DNA of 10,159 nt, taken from Phoronis ovalis. Taxonomy: Eukaryota; Phoronida; Phoronidae. Positions within the stretch are counted from its first letter, which is position 1. Each line of letters opens with the position of its first letter. Positions 1 through 5,410 of the stretch are shown piece after piece. Under the pieces are notes generated by a model. That model searched no databases, was not told the DNA's origin, and saw nothing but the letters and a program-made list of their open reading frames with translations. The position numbers and the translations under genes were made by a program. The stretch lies in the NCBI GenBank assembly GCA_028565635.1, contig JAOXYB010048980.1:1-10159 (forward strand), in the 5' to 3' direction.

Positions 1-1
1 T

Positions 2-1018
2 CAGTTATTGAGAAGTCATGAAGCAAGGCCTACAAAGATGGAAATGAGAGACAGAAGTATTGGAGTAAAAAGACTTATTATACAATGGGAAACTTTAGAA
101 ATTCATAACGGTTTAATATACAAACGCTGGTTAACAGATGTAGGATGCGATAAATTACTGCTGGTAGCACCTCATGAAATTAGAGATAAAATATTATTAC
201 ATTTGCATAATAATCGTACAGCTGGTCACTTGGGAAGAGATAAAACCTTGAATGCTGTAAGGAGAAGATTTTACTGGCCAGGCATAACTTCTGATGTAGA
301 ACGATGGTGTAAGTTATGCGAAATATGTGCAAGAAAGAAAGCTGGTCCAGGTCGGGGACATGTTGCCATGGGACATGTTTCTGTAGGTGCCCCTATGGAG
401 AGAATAGCTATAGATATCATGGGACCTCTTCCCCAAAGTTATAATGGAAACGAATATATTATGGTAGTGGGAGATTATTTCTCAAAGTGGAAAGAAGCCT
501 ACTCAATACCGGATCATACTGCACAAACTGTTGCTGACAACTTGATAACTCAATTTATTTGTATATTTGGCACACCTTGTCAAATTCATACCGATCAAGG
601 GAGAGAATTTGAATCGAATTTGTTTGCACATATGTGCAACGCTCTTGGTATCGAAAAATCAAGAACCACTCCATATAGACCTCAATCAGATGGGATGATA
701 GAAAGGTTCAACAGAACAATTCAGCAGATGTTAGCTATGTTCGTGGATGAACATAGGAGGGACTGGGACGATCATTTACCTTATTTAATGATGGCATATC
801 GAGCTTCCGTCCACGAGAGTACCCATTGTACACCAAATGTACCTATGTCTGCCAGAGAGAATCGTTTTCCTATAGATCTGATGGCAGCATGCCCGGATGA
901 AAGTTCAAACTTGTGTCCTGTTGAATGGTTAAAAGAATCTATGAGAAGTTGTCACGAACTGGTTAGTGAGCAGTTAAAGATAAGCTTAGACGACAAAAGA
1001 ATTATGATACAAAATTGA
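2..1018 (+). CDS. pol: Retrotransposon Pol polyprotein, integrase region (5' partial)
   Basis: Integrase inserts the reverse-transcribed element DNA into a chromosome. The frame is already open at base 2, so the protein continues upstream. The first ~60 residues look like the RNase H-integrase linker (QWETLEIHNGLIYKRW). Counting from the codon at 8, the zinc-binding module has H67, H74, C104 and C107, with the typical GHLGRDKT and FYWPG blocks. The catalytic core has D136 (IAIDIMGPLP), D196 (HTDQGREF) and E232 (DGMIERFNR), which gives exactly 35 residues between the second Asp and the Glu, the DD35E pattern. No stop interrupts 336 codons. The last dozen or so residues before the TGA at 1016-1018 no longer fit the family, because the conserved sequence moves to another frame near 970-984. 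Family placement in Ty3/Gypsy is secure; the clade is not determined. Confidence 0.93.
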   Translation, partial: QLLRSHEARPTKMEMRDRSIGVKRLIIQWETLEIHNGLIYKRWLTDVGCDKLLLVAPHEIRDKILLHLHNNRTAGHLGRDKTLNAVRRRFYWPGITSDVERWCKLCEICARKKAGPGRGHVAMGHVSVGAPMERIAIDIMGPLPQSYNGNEYIMVVGDYFSKWKEAYSIPDHTAQTVADNLITQFICIFGTPCQIHTDQGREFESNLFAHMCNALGIEKSRTTPYRPQSDGMIERFNRTIQQMLAMFVDEHRRDWDDHLPYLMMAYRASVHESTHCTPNVPMSARENRFPIDLMAACPDESSNLCPVEWLKESMRSCHELVSEQLKISLDDKRIMIQN

Positions 1019-1410
1019 AGGAGCGATATTTCAAAATTGGTCAAAAAGTATGGCGATGGTATCCGCCAACTGCAAAACAGAAATTGGGACTTGGTTGGCA
1101 GGGACCACACATAATCAAGAATAAAGTATCAGACGTGGTGTATAACATTGAGAGGGGTGGAAAAGAAATACGGGTCCATGTGGATGACCTAAAGGCTTGT
1201 GAAGTTGTGGAAGACCTATCATTAACTAATGGTGAGGATTCATCTGTAGATTTGTCCTTGGATTTACCGGACGAGTCTCTTATTATGGATGCTGATGTTT
1301 CTGGATCTTCAGATGGCGGGTTGAATCAAACCACTCCTGTTCCTCCAATCGACAATTTATTATCCAGAAAAGGGAGAATTATTAGGAAACCTTTAAGGTT
1401 TTCGGATTAA
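970..1410 (+). CDS. pol: Pol C-terminal part: GPY/F-type integrase C-terminal domain, shifted frame
   Basis: This frame is open from 970, after a TGA at 967-969, to the TAA at 1408-1410. It continues the integrase one base out of register. It begins with the family-typical block RRQKNYD and KERYFKIGQKVWRW, followed by WQGP and VSDVVYNI, the signature of the GPY/F module that follows the core in many Ty3/Gypsy integrases and helps bind DNA or chromatin. VHVDDLK closes the module. The last ~65 residues are acidic and serine-rich and end with a basic tail, RKGRIIRKPLRFSD, a common Pol terminus in these elements. No true start codon is expected, because it is the continuation of the upstream frame. 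The net -1 offset is most simply a one-base deletion. No standard slippery heptamer is visible at the switch. Confidence 0.85.
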   Translation, partial: AVKDKLRRQKNYDTKLKERYFKIGQKVWRWYPPTAKQKLGLGWQGPHIIKNKVSDVVYNIERGGKEIRVHVDDLKACEVVEDLSLTNGEDSSVDLSLDLPDESLIMDADVSGSSDGGLNQTTPVPPIDNLLSRKGRIIRKPLRFSD

Positions 1411-1423
1411 TGATCTATTGTTG

Positions 1424-1467
1424 CTCACTGACAAATATGTCATATTATTGTAATTTATTTTTAACAG
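1424..1467 (+). promoter_or_regulatory. Candidate 3' splice site upstream of the zinc-finger ORF
   Basis: A T-rich tract at about 1443-1462 leads into AACAG, with the AG at 1466-1467, which is a good eukaryotic acceptor. Branch-point-like CTCAC (1424-1428) and CTGAC (1428-1432) lie about 36-40 bases before the AG, a normal distance. The acceptor is in the gap between the Pol stop (1410) and the ATG at 1499. This is where a retroviral env acceptor would lie, so it could produce a spliced subgenomic RNA for the next ORF. The donor would be outside the window. The role is inferred from sequence pattern only. Confidence 0.45.
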
Positions 1468-1498
1468 ATATCTCGGTATCTCGCACTATTTGATTATT

Positions 1499-1975
1499 AT
1501 GGAATCCGAGGACACCTTGGATTTGTACGTGGCGGAGGATGAAATGACCAAATTCATGAAAACCGAAATATGTTCCACGTGTGAAAGAGGGTTTGAAACA
1601 CAAGAACGCCTGGCCAGACATGTGAAGAAATTGCATTCTTCTACCAGATCTTTATTGGTATGCAAGCGATGTGGGAAGGTATTTGCAAAACTAGCGAAAC
1701 TGAGATATCACGTACAGATTCAACACCAAGGAGATACCACATTGGTGACTGACGCGGTTAGGGTGGAGAGAGATAATAAGGGTCAGGTCCAGAAACGAAG
1801 TGCTGAGAGAGCCAGGGCCGCTGAGGAAAGAAGAAGGTTGGGGGAGGAATGTGTTGGAGAGAAAGTAAATGGGGATGTGTTATTTTATGTGAGTAGAGAC
1901 GAATTTGCTGGTTTTTTGGGTGGGAAATGTTTAGTGATCAGGAAGGATGGGAAAGATAAAAGGTCGCAATACTAA
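1499..1975 (+). CDS. Accessory ORF: small protein with two C2H2 zinc fingers
   Basis: The predicted protein has 158 residues from the ATG at 1499, the first ATG after the candidate splice acceptor. An upstream TTG at 1490 is in frame but is an unlikely start. The N-terminus is acidic. Finger 1 has C25, C28, H41 and H46; finger 2 has C55, C58, H71 and H76. Both fit C-x2-C-x12-H-x4-H, and each has the usual Phe and Leu core positions. A highly charged, probably helical stretch (about residues 88-120, rich in Arg, Glu and Ala) follows, then a short hydrophobic block with VLFYVSRDEFAGFLGGK. Fingers of this type usually bind DNA or RNA; the target is unknown. It is separate from Pol by 88 bases and in a different frame from the GPY/F part. 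It has no signal peptide or membrane segment, so it is not an envelope protein. It may be a captured host zinc-finger exon or a lineage-specific element gene. The existence of the fingers is seen; the function is not known. Confidence 0.8.
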   Translation: MESEDTLDLYVAEDEMTKFMKTEICSTCERGFETQERLARHVKKLHSSTRSLLVCKRCGKVFAKLAKLRYHVQIQHQGDTTLVTDAVRVERDNKGQVQKRSAERARAAEERRRLGEECVGEKVNGDVLFYVSRDEFAGFLGGKCLVIRKDGKDKRSQY

Positions 1976-1985
1976 TGAATATGAC

Positions 1986-2193
1986 CTTTGTCCGCAATGA
2001 CGTAAAACTACTCGGGGACTACCTTTGTCCACAATGACGTGAAACTAATCATGGTCTTTGTCCGCAATGATGTAAAACTACTCTGGGTCTATCTTTGTCC
2101 GCAATGACGTGAAACTAACCATGGTCTTTGTCCGCAATGACGTAAAACTATACTCATGGTCTTCGTCCGCGATGACGTAAAACTAATCATGGC
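1986..2193 (+). repeat. Tandem array 1: six units of 33-37 bp with CRE-like TGACGT cores
   Basis: Units begin with CTTTGTCCGCAATGACGT at 1986, 2023, 2056, 2093, 2126 and 2161 (the last reads CTTCG). Spacings are 37, 33, 37, 33 and 35, so the array is built from a 70-bp double unit. Five of six units keep TGACGT (1998, 2035, 2105, 2138 and 2173); the third has TGATGT at 2068, a CpG-decay type change. The core is followed by AAAACT or GAAACT. TGACGTAA and TGACGTGA resemble binding sites of CREB/ATF-type bZIP factors. The array starts ten bases after the zinc-finger ORF stop. An enhancer role, or a binding site for the element's own zinc-finger protein, is inference. Confidence 0.85.
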
Positions 2194-2200
2194 ATGTGCT

Positions 2201-2365
2201 ATCGGGCGGTAGGATTATTATATTATCGGGTGGTAGGATTATTGTATTATTGGGTGGTAGGCGCATTCACTGTATTATCGGGTCGTAGGATCATAATATT
2301 ATTGGGTGGTAGGCGCTTAAGATTATTGTGTAATAGGATAAACATTGTATATCTTTGGGTGGTTG
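2201..2365 (+). repeat. Tandem array 2: degenerate 24-bp G-rich units
   Basis: The motif GGGTGGTAGG, with small variants, starts at 2204, 2228, 2252, 2280 and 2304, with a more diverged copy near 2357. Spacings are 24, 24, 28 and 24. The units at 2252 and 2304 also share a GGCGC extension, which suggests a 52-bp double unit. The rest of each unit is ATTATTGTATTAT-like. An open frame runs through the array only because the repeat phase avoids stops; its hydrophobic translation is not taken as a gene. The array follows directly on array 1 but is unrelated in sequence. Confidence 0.75.
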
Positions 2366-2746
2366 GAACTTATATAGACTTCATTAGAATATTTCTGTTT
2401 ATGTTTATCTCAGTCCTATTGTTGAATGTTCTTCACTCGGTGAATCAAGCCGATTGATGTGTTGAACAGATGAGCTTATTATTGTAAATGAATGAGATAA
2501 AATTATAAGAAGTCAATATGATAGGTTTTGTAGATTGTGGTAACGATTGATCGCTGCTTTGACATAAAGTAAATCAGGAAGTCGTACTAGCATGGTTTTG
2601 GGTTAGTGTTTTTAGGTACTAAAAAGAGTACTTGATAGTTTTAATTGACTTCTGTGTAGAGGACGAAGGATGTCCCAGTGATTTTGTTCTATGGAATTGT
2701 TGATTCAAAAGTGATTTGAAATGGTGGTTATTTGGCATTCAGTTAT
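2366..2746. other. Non-coding stretch between arrays 2 and 3
   Basis: No supported ORF, RNA gene or further repeat was found here. It is the unique part of the retroelement's long 3' untranslated region and ends in the purine tract at 2747. Confidence 0.6.
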
Positions 2747-2762
2747 GAAGGGAGGGAGGAAA
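2747..2762 (+). promoter_or_regulatory. Polypurine tract candidate, upstream copy
   Basis: Sixteen purines in a row (GAAGGGAGGGAGGAAA) are followed directly by TGTGCTG. A polypurine tract primes plus-strand DNA synthesis and normally abuts the 3' LTR. If this is the real one, the LTR would be 2763-3585 (823 bp) and would include array 3. The only terminal match to the LTR right end would then be TGT/ACA. It could instead be a secondary or former tract. Confidence 0.4.
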
Positions 2763-2862
2763 TGTGCTGATTATTCTCTTCGATGTGTGAATGCAATAGT
2801 GATACTATACTAGTCTGGCTTTCAACAAGGCTTCAACTAGTTAATGCACATTATATGGTAAC

Positions 2863-3150
2863 TTCGAAAACCAATCGTTTTGGTGATGATGATATTTATT
2901 ATATATAAGCGAAAACCAAACCTGAAGATGATCCGTGATGTTATTTATTATACAAGCATTATATATATATTCGAAAACCAACCCTGAAGATGATCCGTGA
3001 TGTTATTTATTACATAAGTGTTATATATATTCGAAAACCAACCCTGAAGATGATCCGTGATGATGGTATTTTTATATAAGTGTTATATATATTCGAAAAC
3101 CAACCCTGAAGATGATCCGTGATGATGGTATTTCGATAATCCGTGATAAT
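2863..3150 (+). repeat. Tandem array 3: ~60-bp units, four copies plus partial ends
   Basis: The start motif CGAAAACCAA appears at 2865, 2910, 2972, 3032 and 3094, with spacings of 45, 62, 60 and 62. Full units contain CCTGAAGATGATCCGTGATG, then an AT-rich part with TTATATATAT. The array ends in two short 24-bp sub-repeats around ATCCGTGAT (3115 and 3139). The first unit is shortened. It lies just upstream of the preferred LTR start, or inside U3 if the longer LTR is correct. Confidence 0.85.
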
Positions 3151-3228
3151 GGTATAATCCCGTATATACGACGAGAAATGCTACCCTATACGATTACGTG
3201 CTCATGTGAGGGCACATGTGGTTTAAGT

Positions 3229-3236
3229 GAGGGGAA
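3229..3236 (+). promoter_or_regulatory. Polypurine tract candidate, downstream copy (preferred)
   Basis: The run GAGGGGAA, preceded by AAGT, lies directly before TGTAAAAG at 3237. The tract is shorter than the upstream candidate. However, TGTAA here is a perfect inverted match to TTACA at the LTR right end, as expected for LTR termini. Confidence 0.5.
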
Positions 3237-3257
3237 TGTAAAAGTGGAGCTTTTACA
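3237..3257. repeat. Perfect 8-bp inverted repeat at the LTR left edge
   Basis: TGTAAAAG (3237-3244) and CTTTTACA (3250-3257) are perfectly complementary around the five-base loop TGGAG. In RNA or single-stranded DNA this gives a short hairpin exactly at the presumed plus-strand start site. Confidence 0.8.
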
Positions 3258-3404
3258 ATGCTCTTTTAATTCTGATATCTATTTATATTGTACTTTGTAT
3301 TATATTGCATTCGCCGTTTTGTGTGAGCGGCGTGAGCATGACATATATCCTTATTAGTTATTTACTTACGTATATCGTTACCTAGTGATAGAATATCATC
3401 CTGA

Positions 3405-3443
3405 TACGTCATGTTTACGTAGCTCACTCAGAGGCTATAAATA
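3405..3443 (+). promoter_or_regulatory. LTR promoter: ACGT-core site plus TATA box
   Basis: TATAAATA at 3436-3443 is a good TATA box, predicting transcription start near 3466. TACGTCA at 3405-3411, read on the other strand, is TGACGTA, the same core that is repeated in array 1. Further ACGT cores lie nearby in TTACGTA contexts (about 3366-3372 and 3415-3421). A bZIP-factor-responsive promoter is inferred. Confidence 0.6.
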
Positions 3444-3488
3444 CTGTGTTCTGAATGCATAAAGGGAGTTTGGTTTTTGAGTTCTTCG

Positions 3489-3494
3489 AATAAA
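3489..3494 (+). terminator. Polyadenylation signal AATAAA in the LTR
   Basis: AATAAA lies 53 bases after the TATA box and is followed by GT-rich sequence (GTTGTGAG). This is the expected place for an R-region poly(A) signal ending the element's transcript. Confidence 0.7.
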
Positions 3495-3585
3495 GTTGTG
3501 AGTAACTAAATGGGATTATTCGCTGCTTTTGTTTTTAATACTTCACGGTGTCTGCAACCCAGACCGACATATAGGGCCGGTTACA

Positions 3586-3782
3586 TTTAAAGGAAGATGT
3601 GGTTTCTGGCAATATTTTCCACTAAAACCTTAAAAAGAGGATTTAAAATGTTTGCATTATGTTGTAGTAGATCTGGTTCTTTAATTGATTTTATTATTTA
3701 TGAAGGCAGAGCTGAGGAGAGATCTCCCAATGGTTTAATCTATGTTGTCATGAAATTGTTTGAACCACTTTGTGGATATATA
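3586..3782 (+). pseudogene. piggyBac transposase remnant, first part (FKGR to CGY)
   Basis: Directly after the LTR, frame 1 reads FKGRCGFWQYFPLKP and then a stop at 3631. In the next frame the protein continues with LKRGFKMFALCCSRSGSLID and FIIYEGR, then a block ending KLFEPLCGY. The series FKGR, QY-x-P-x-KP, KRGFK, (D)F-x-IY-x-G and PL-x-G is the known order in the piggyBac DDE domain (DDE_Tnp_1_7). One base is missing between KP and LKRGFK, so the gene is dead. The N-terminal half is absent, because the retroelement entered just before FKGR. The position where piggyBac itself has an Asp (CDS) shows CCS here; an Asp is present slightly later (LIDF), so the first catalytic residue is uncertain. 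Confidence 0.75.
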
Positions 3783-3879
3783 GCGTAACGGAATTAGCCC
3801 CCCTAGTGTACACTGCCCTTGTATTAATGCCAGCCAAGCCTTAGCCTCTAGCTATAACAGCAAATCAGAAGGCTTATCT

Positions 3880-3919
3880 CTCTGGCTATAAAGAAGTTGC
3901 ACATGGTTTATAGTCAGAG
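3880..3919. repeat. 13-bp hairpin enclosing a TATA box
   Basis: CTCTGGCTATAAA (3880-3892) pairs with TTTATAGTCAGAG (3907-3919) over 13 positions with one G-T wobble, around a 14-base loop. The left arm contains TATAAAG. The right arm contains TCAGAG about 29 bases from the TATA start, an initiator-like spacing. Confidence 0.6.
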
Positions 3920-4043
3920 TGGTGCGCAGAAGACTCCTGGTGAAGTCATGATTTAATTGATGTCCAAAGCTCCGGAGTTGGAAGTCTTCAGAAGAAAGGC
4001 TCAAGTTTTGTCCTGCAGAGGTGATCGTACCAGTTCCTTAGAG

Positions 4044-4049
4044 GTAAGA
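4044..4049 (+). promoter_or_regulatory. Consensus-like 5' splice donor
   Basis: GAG followed by GTAAGA matches the donor consensus closely. It lies about 130 bases after the TATA/initiator pair in the 762-bp insertion. Use in vivo is not shown. Confidence 0.25.
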
Positions 4050-4509
4050 TTTCCTGTGTTATTGGATAGCAAGAATACCATCCCAGCTAAATTATTATAC
4101 AGAGTGCACCATTCTCACGGCGGCGTGGGCATCGTGGGCGTGTAGTTTGCGGCTTGATTAGCGACTGGCCCGGTTTGTGGTCCGGTTACCGACTGGCCTG
4201 GTTATCGACTCGTTTGTGACCTGGTACAGAAGCACATCAAGAATTATCATGTGGAGGATGGTCTTTAGCGCTCGAGATGCAGCCCTCGATGCAAGAACCA
4301 GAGGAGGATAATATTATTACTAACTATCGCTACCTATAATTGTGTTTGAATTACTAATGAGTCTTTATAGTAGTTAAGAAGTACCCATTAAAAATCTGCT
4401 ATTAAATATATATCTATCATTGTCCAGTTTTAATTACATGCACTACCAACCATCAATCACTGTACGAGTACACTTCTCGAAAGAACCTACTCAGCAGCCA
4501 ACACCGCCA

Positions 4510-4515
4510 AATAAA
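4510..4515 (+). terminator. Polyadenylation signal in the 762-bp insertion
   Basis: AATAAA lies close to the right end of the insertion, as expected for an LTR read on the plus strand. Confidence 0.35.
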
Positions 4516-4544
4516 TACAATGTGGCCGCGCCGGACCGCTACAG

Positions 4545-4785
4545 TATACATATTAATACATAAATTAGATAATTATTATACATCTCTAAATGTTTCAGCA
4601 CTTCTGACTTTGGGAATTTATGCTGTCGGTACAGTAAGGAAAGGTTGACGTTTTCCAAACATAATGTTTGGCATGAAGGATCACAGGGGTTCTGTTTTGA
4701 TTGCACTAAAAGGTGGTATTTTGGCTGTATTATTTAGAGATAGTAAAGATGTCTTTCTTTACCACAGTACATGGGACAAGTGATT
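4545..4785 (+). pseudogene. piggyBac transposase remnant, second part (DNYYTS to RDSKDV)
   Basis: After the insertion the frame reads ILIHKLDNYYTS (Asp codon at 4568), then a block ending LLTLGIYAVGTVRKG, a stop, RFPNIMFGMKDHRGSVL and LFRDSKDVFLYHST. DN-x-YTS carries the second catalytic Asp of piggyBac transposases. GTVRK, FP, RGS and D-x-K-x-V-x-x-x-ST follow in the family order and at family-like spacing. One in-frame TGA follows RKG; downstream stops begin soon after DK at about 4786. Together with 3586-3782 it forms one broken gene. The C-terminal part was not recognised. Confidence 0.82.
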
Positions 4786-4789
4786 TTGC

Positions 4790-5185
4790 AACTGTCTGAA
4801 ATGTGTGCAATTTGTTGCAAAGAATAAATGGCATATTTCTGACAGATGTAATGGTCAACATGTTTACTTACATAAATTACGTAAGTTCATTATTCAGTAA
4901 ATGTAAAAAACTTTTTAGAAGATTACCTGGCATTTTTTAATCCTTACTATCAAGCTTGAAAAGTTAATATTTCCCTGCATTTTTAAAAAAAAATTATATT
5001 TCATTTTATTTCTTCTCACCAATTACCAGCCAATTACAAGGGCCACTCAGAGAGTTATTACTAAAAGAACATAACATGACGCGATGTGTTTCCTCCAGTA
5101 TGTAGTTTTAAATGGATAGGCTATATTAAAAATGTAAATATCATACTAGAAAGTTTAAGGTGGCTTGCATACCATACAGACATAT
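4790..5185. other. AT-rich stretch without a recognised gene
   Basis: The decayed C-terminus and tail of the first piggyBac copy would be expected here, but no family motif could be read in any frame. No repeat or RNA gene was seen. Confidence 0.5.
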
Positions 5186-5189
5186 TTGC

Positions 5190-5410
5190 ATAGATGAGGC
5201 AAATAAAATGAAACCAATTAAAAGGAATCAAGATGTTAGCCTTGTGTTACGCACAATAAAACAGGATATTTGGGTAATTATGCTGTTGGTACAGTAATTA
5301 AGAAAAGGCCACGGATATCCGAGCAACATGTTTCATACAAAGATACCAGGGGTTCTGTTTTGACTGGAAAAAATATTTTGGATTATTAGAGACAGTAAAA
5401 AACAGTTTTA
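5190..5410 (+). pseudogene. Second piggyBac-like transposase remnant, more degraded
   Basis: The clear part reads GNYAVGTVIKKRPR and then KDTRGSVLTGKNILDY before a stop. It parallels YAVGTVRKG and KDHRGSVL of the first copy with a one-codon difference in spacing. At base level, blocks such as TTATGCTGT-GGTACAGTAA, AGGGGTTCTGTTTTGA and TTATT-AGAGA-AGTAAA are shared between the copies, with gaps between. Upstream, from 5190, IDEANKMKPIKR resembles piggyBac IDE and KPIKR blocks, as if the middle were deleted; this part is weak. It is a separate relative, not a continuation of the first copy, because the same GTV-RGS segment occurs twice. Confidence 0.6.

Larger units (their letters stand above)
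1..3585 (+). mobile_element. Ty3/Gypsy-type LTR retrotransposon, 3' part
   Basis: The order seen is integrase, GPY/F domain, a C2H2 zinc-finger ORF, non-coding DNA with three tandem arrays, a purine tract and a 3' LTR. This is the usual right half of a Ty3/Gypsy element with one extra ORF in the position that env takes in retroviruses. The 5' LTR, primer-binding site, gag, protease, reverse transcriptase and RNase H lie outside the window. The right boundary at 3585 is supported twice: the LTR ends in TTACA, and unrelated piggyBac coding sequence starts at the next base. The target-site duplication cannot be checked without the left flank. The coding part has only one visible lesion, so the copy looks fairly young. 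Confidence 0.9.
3237..3585 (+). repeat. 3' LTR of the Gypsy-type element (349 bp; left edge uncertain)
   Basis: The right end (GGGCCGGTTACA) is well placed, because piggyBac coding sequence begins at 3586. The left end is chosen for the TGTAA/TTACA terminal inverted repeat and the purine tract before it. Inside, in order, are an ACGT-core site (3405), a TATA box (3436) and AATAAA (3489), the normal U3-R-U5 order on the plus strand. The alternative left edge is 2763. A local palindrome at 3237-3257 also creates TGTAA, so the terminal match could be coincidental. Comparison with the 5' LTR, which is outside the window, would settle the length. Confidence 0.6.
3783..4544. mobile_element. 762-bp insertion inside the piggyBac remnant, probable solo LTR
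   Basis: The piggyBac reading is lost after CGY at 3779 and resumes just after 4544, so these bases are extra. TATA flanks both sides (3779-3782 and 4545-4548), fitting a 4-bp target duplication. Just inside the ends, CGTAACGG (3784) and CCGCTACA (to 4543) are near-inverted copies, like LTR termini TG...CA with one changed base. Plus-orientation LTR signals are a TATA box (TATAAAG, 3887) and AATAAA (4510), 28 bases before the right end. A 62-codon open frame (3957-4145) has no recognisable domain and is not called. Short repeats of CGACTGGCC lie at 4162 and 4190. A non-autonomous DNA transposon is the alternative. Confidence 0.5.

Noticed and set aside
990-1018. Programmed -1 ribosomal frameshift between the two Pol frames
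   Set aside because: No X-XXY-YYZ heptamer in the right phase is visible, and the switch lies after the integrase core, where such shifts are not usual. A base deletion is simpler.
1445-1636. Minus-strand open frame of 63 codons
   Set aside because: It lies opposite the zinc-finger ORF, whose paired Cys/His spacing clearly identifies the real coding strand.
1499-1975. Zinc-finger ORF considered as an envelope gene
   Set aside because: It has no signal peptide, furin-like site or membrane anchor; the two C2H2 fingers point to an intracellular nucleic-acid-binding protein.
2194-2457. Open frame of 87 codons with hydrophobic repeats and a membrane-like C-terminus
   Set aside because: It runs through the 24-bp array, whose length is a multiple of three, so openness and repetition of the peptide follow from the DNA repeat. 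No family motif is present.
1986-3150. Regular repeats considered as a CRISPR array
   Set aside because: Repeats are adjacent with no unique spacers, are degenerate, and lie inside a eukaryotic LTR retroelement.
3112-3357. Open frame of 81 codons
   Set aside because: It spans the end of array 3 and the LTR start, and crosses a hairpin and a polypurine tract. The peptide has no recognisable domain.
3957-4145. Open frame of 62 codons inside the 762-bp insertion
   Set aside because: No domain is visible, and it lies between LTR-like ends where coding sequence is not expected. It crosses a strong splice donor sequence.
3586-4560. Search for SINE or tRNA-like internal promoter boxes
   Set aside because: No convincing A box and B box pair (GGTTCGA-type) was found.
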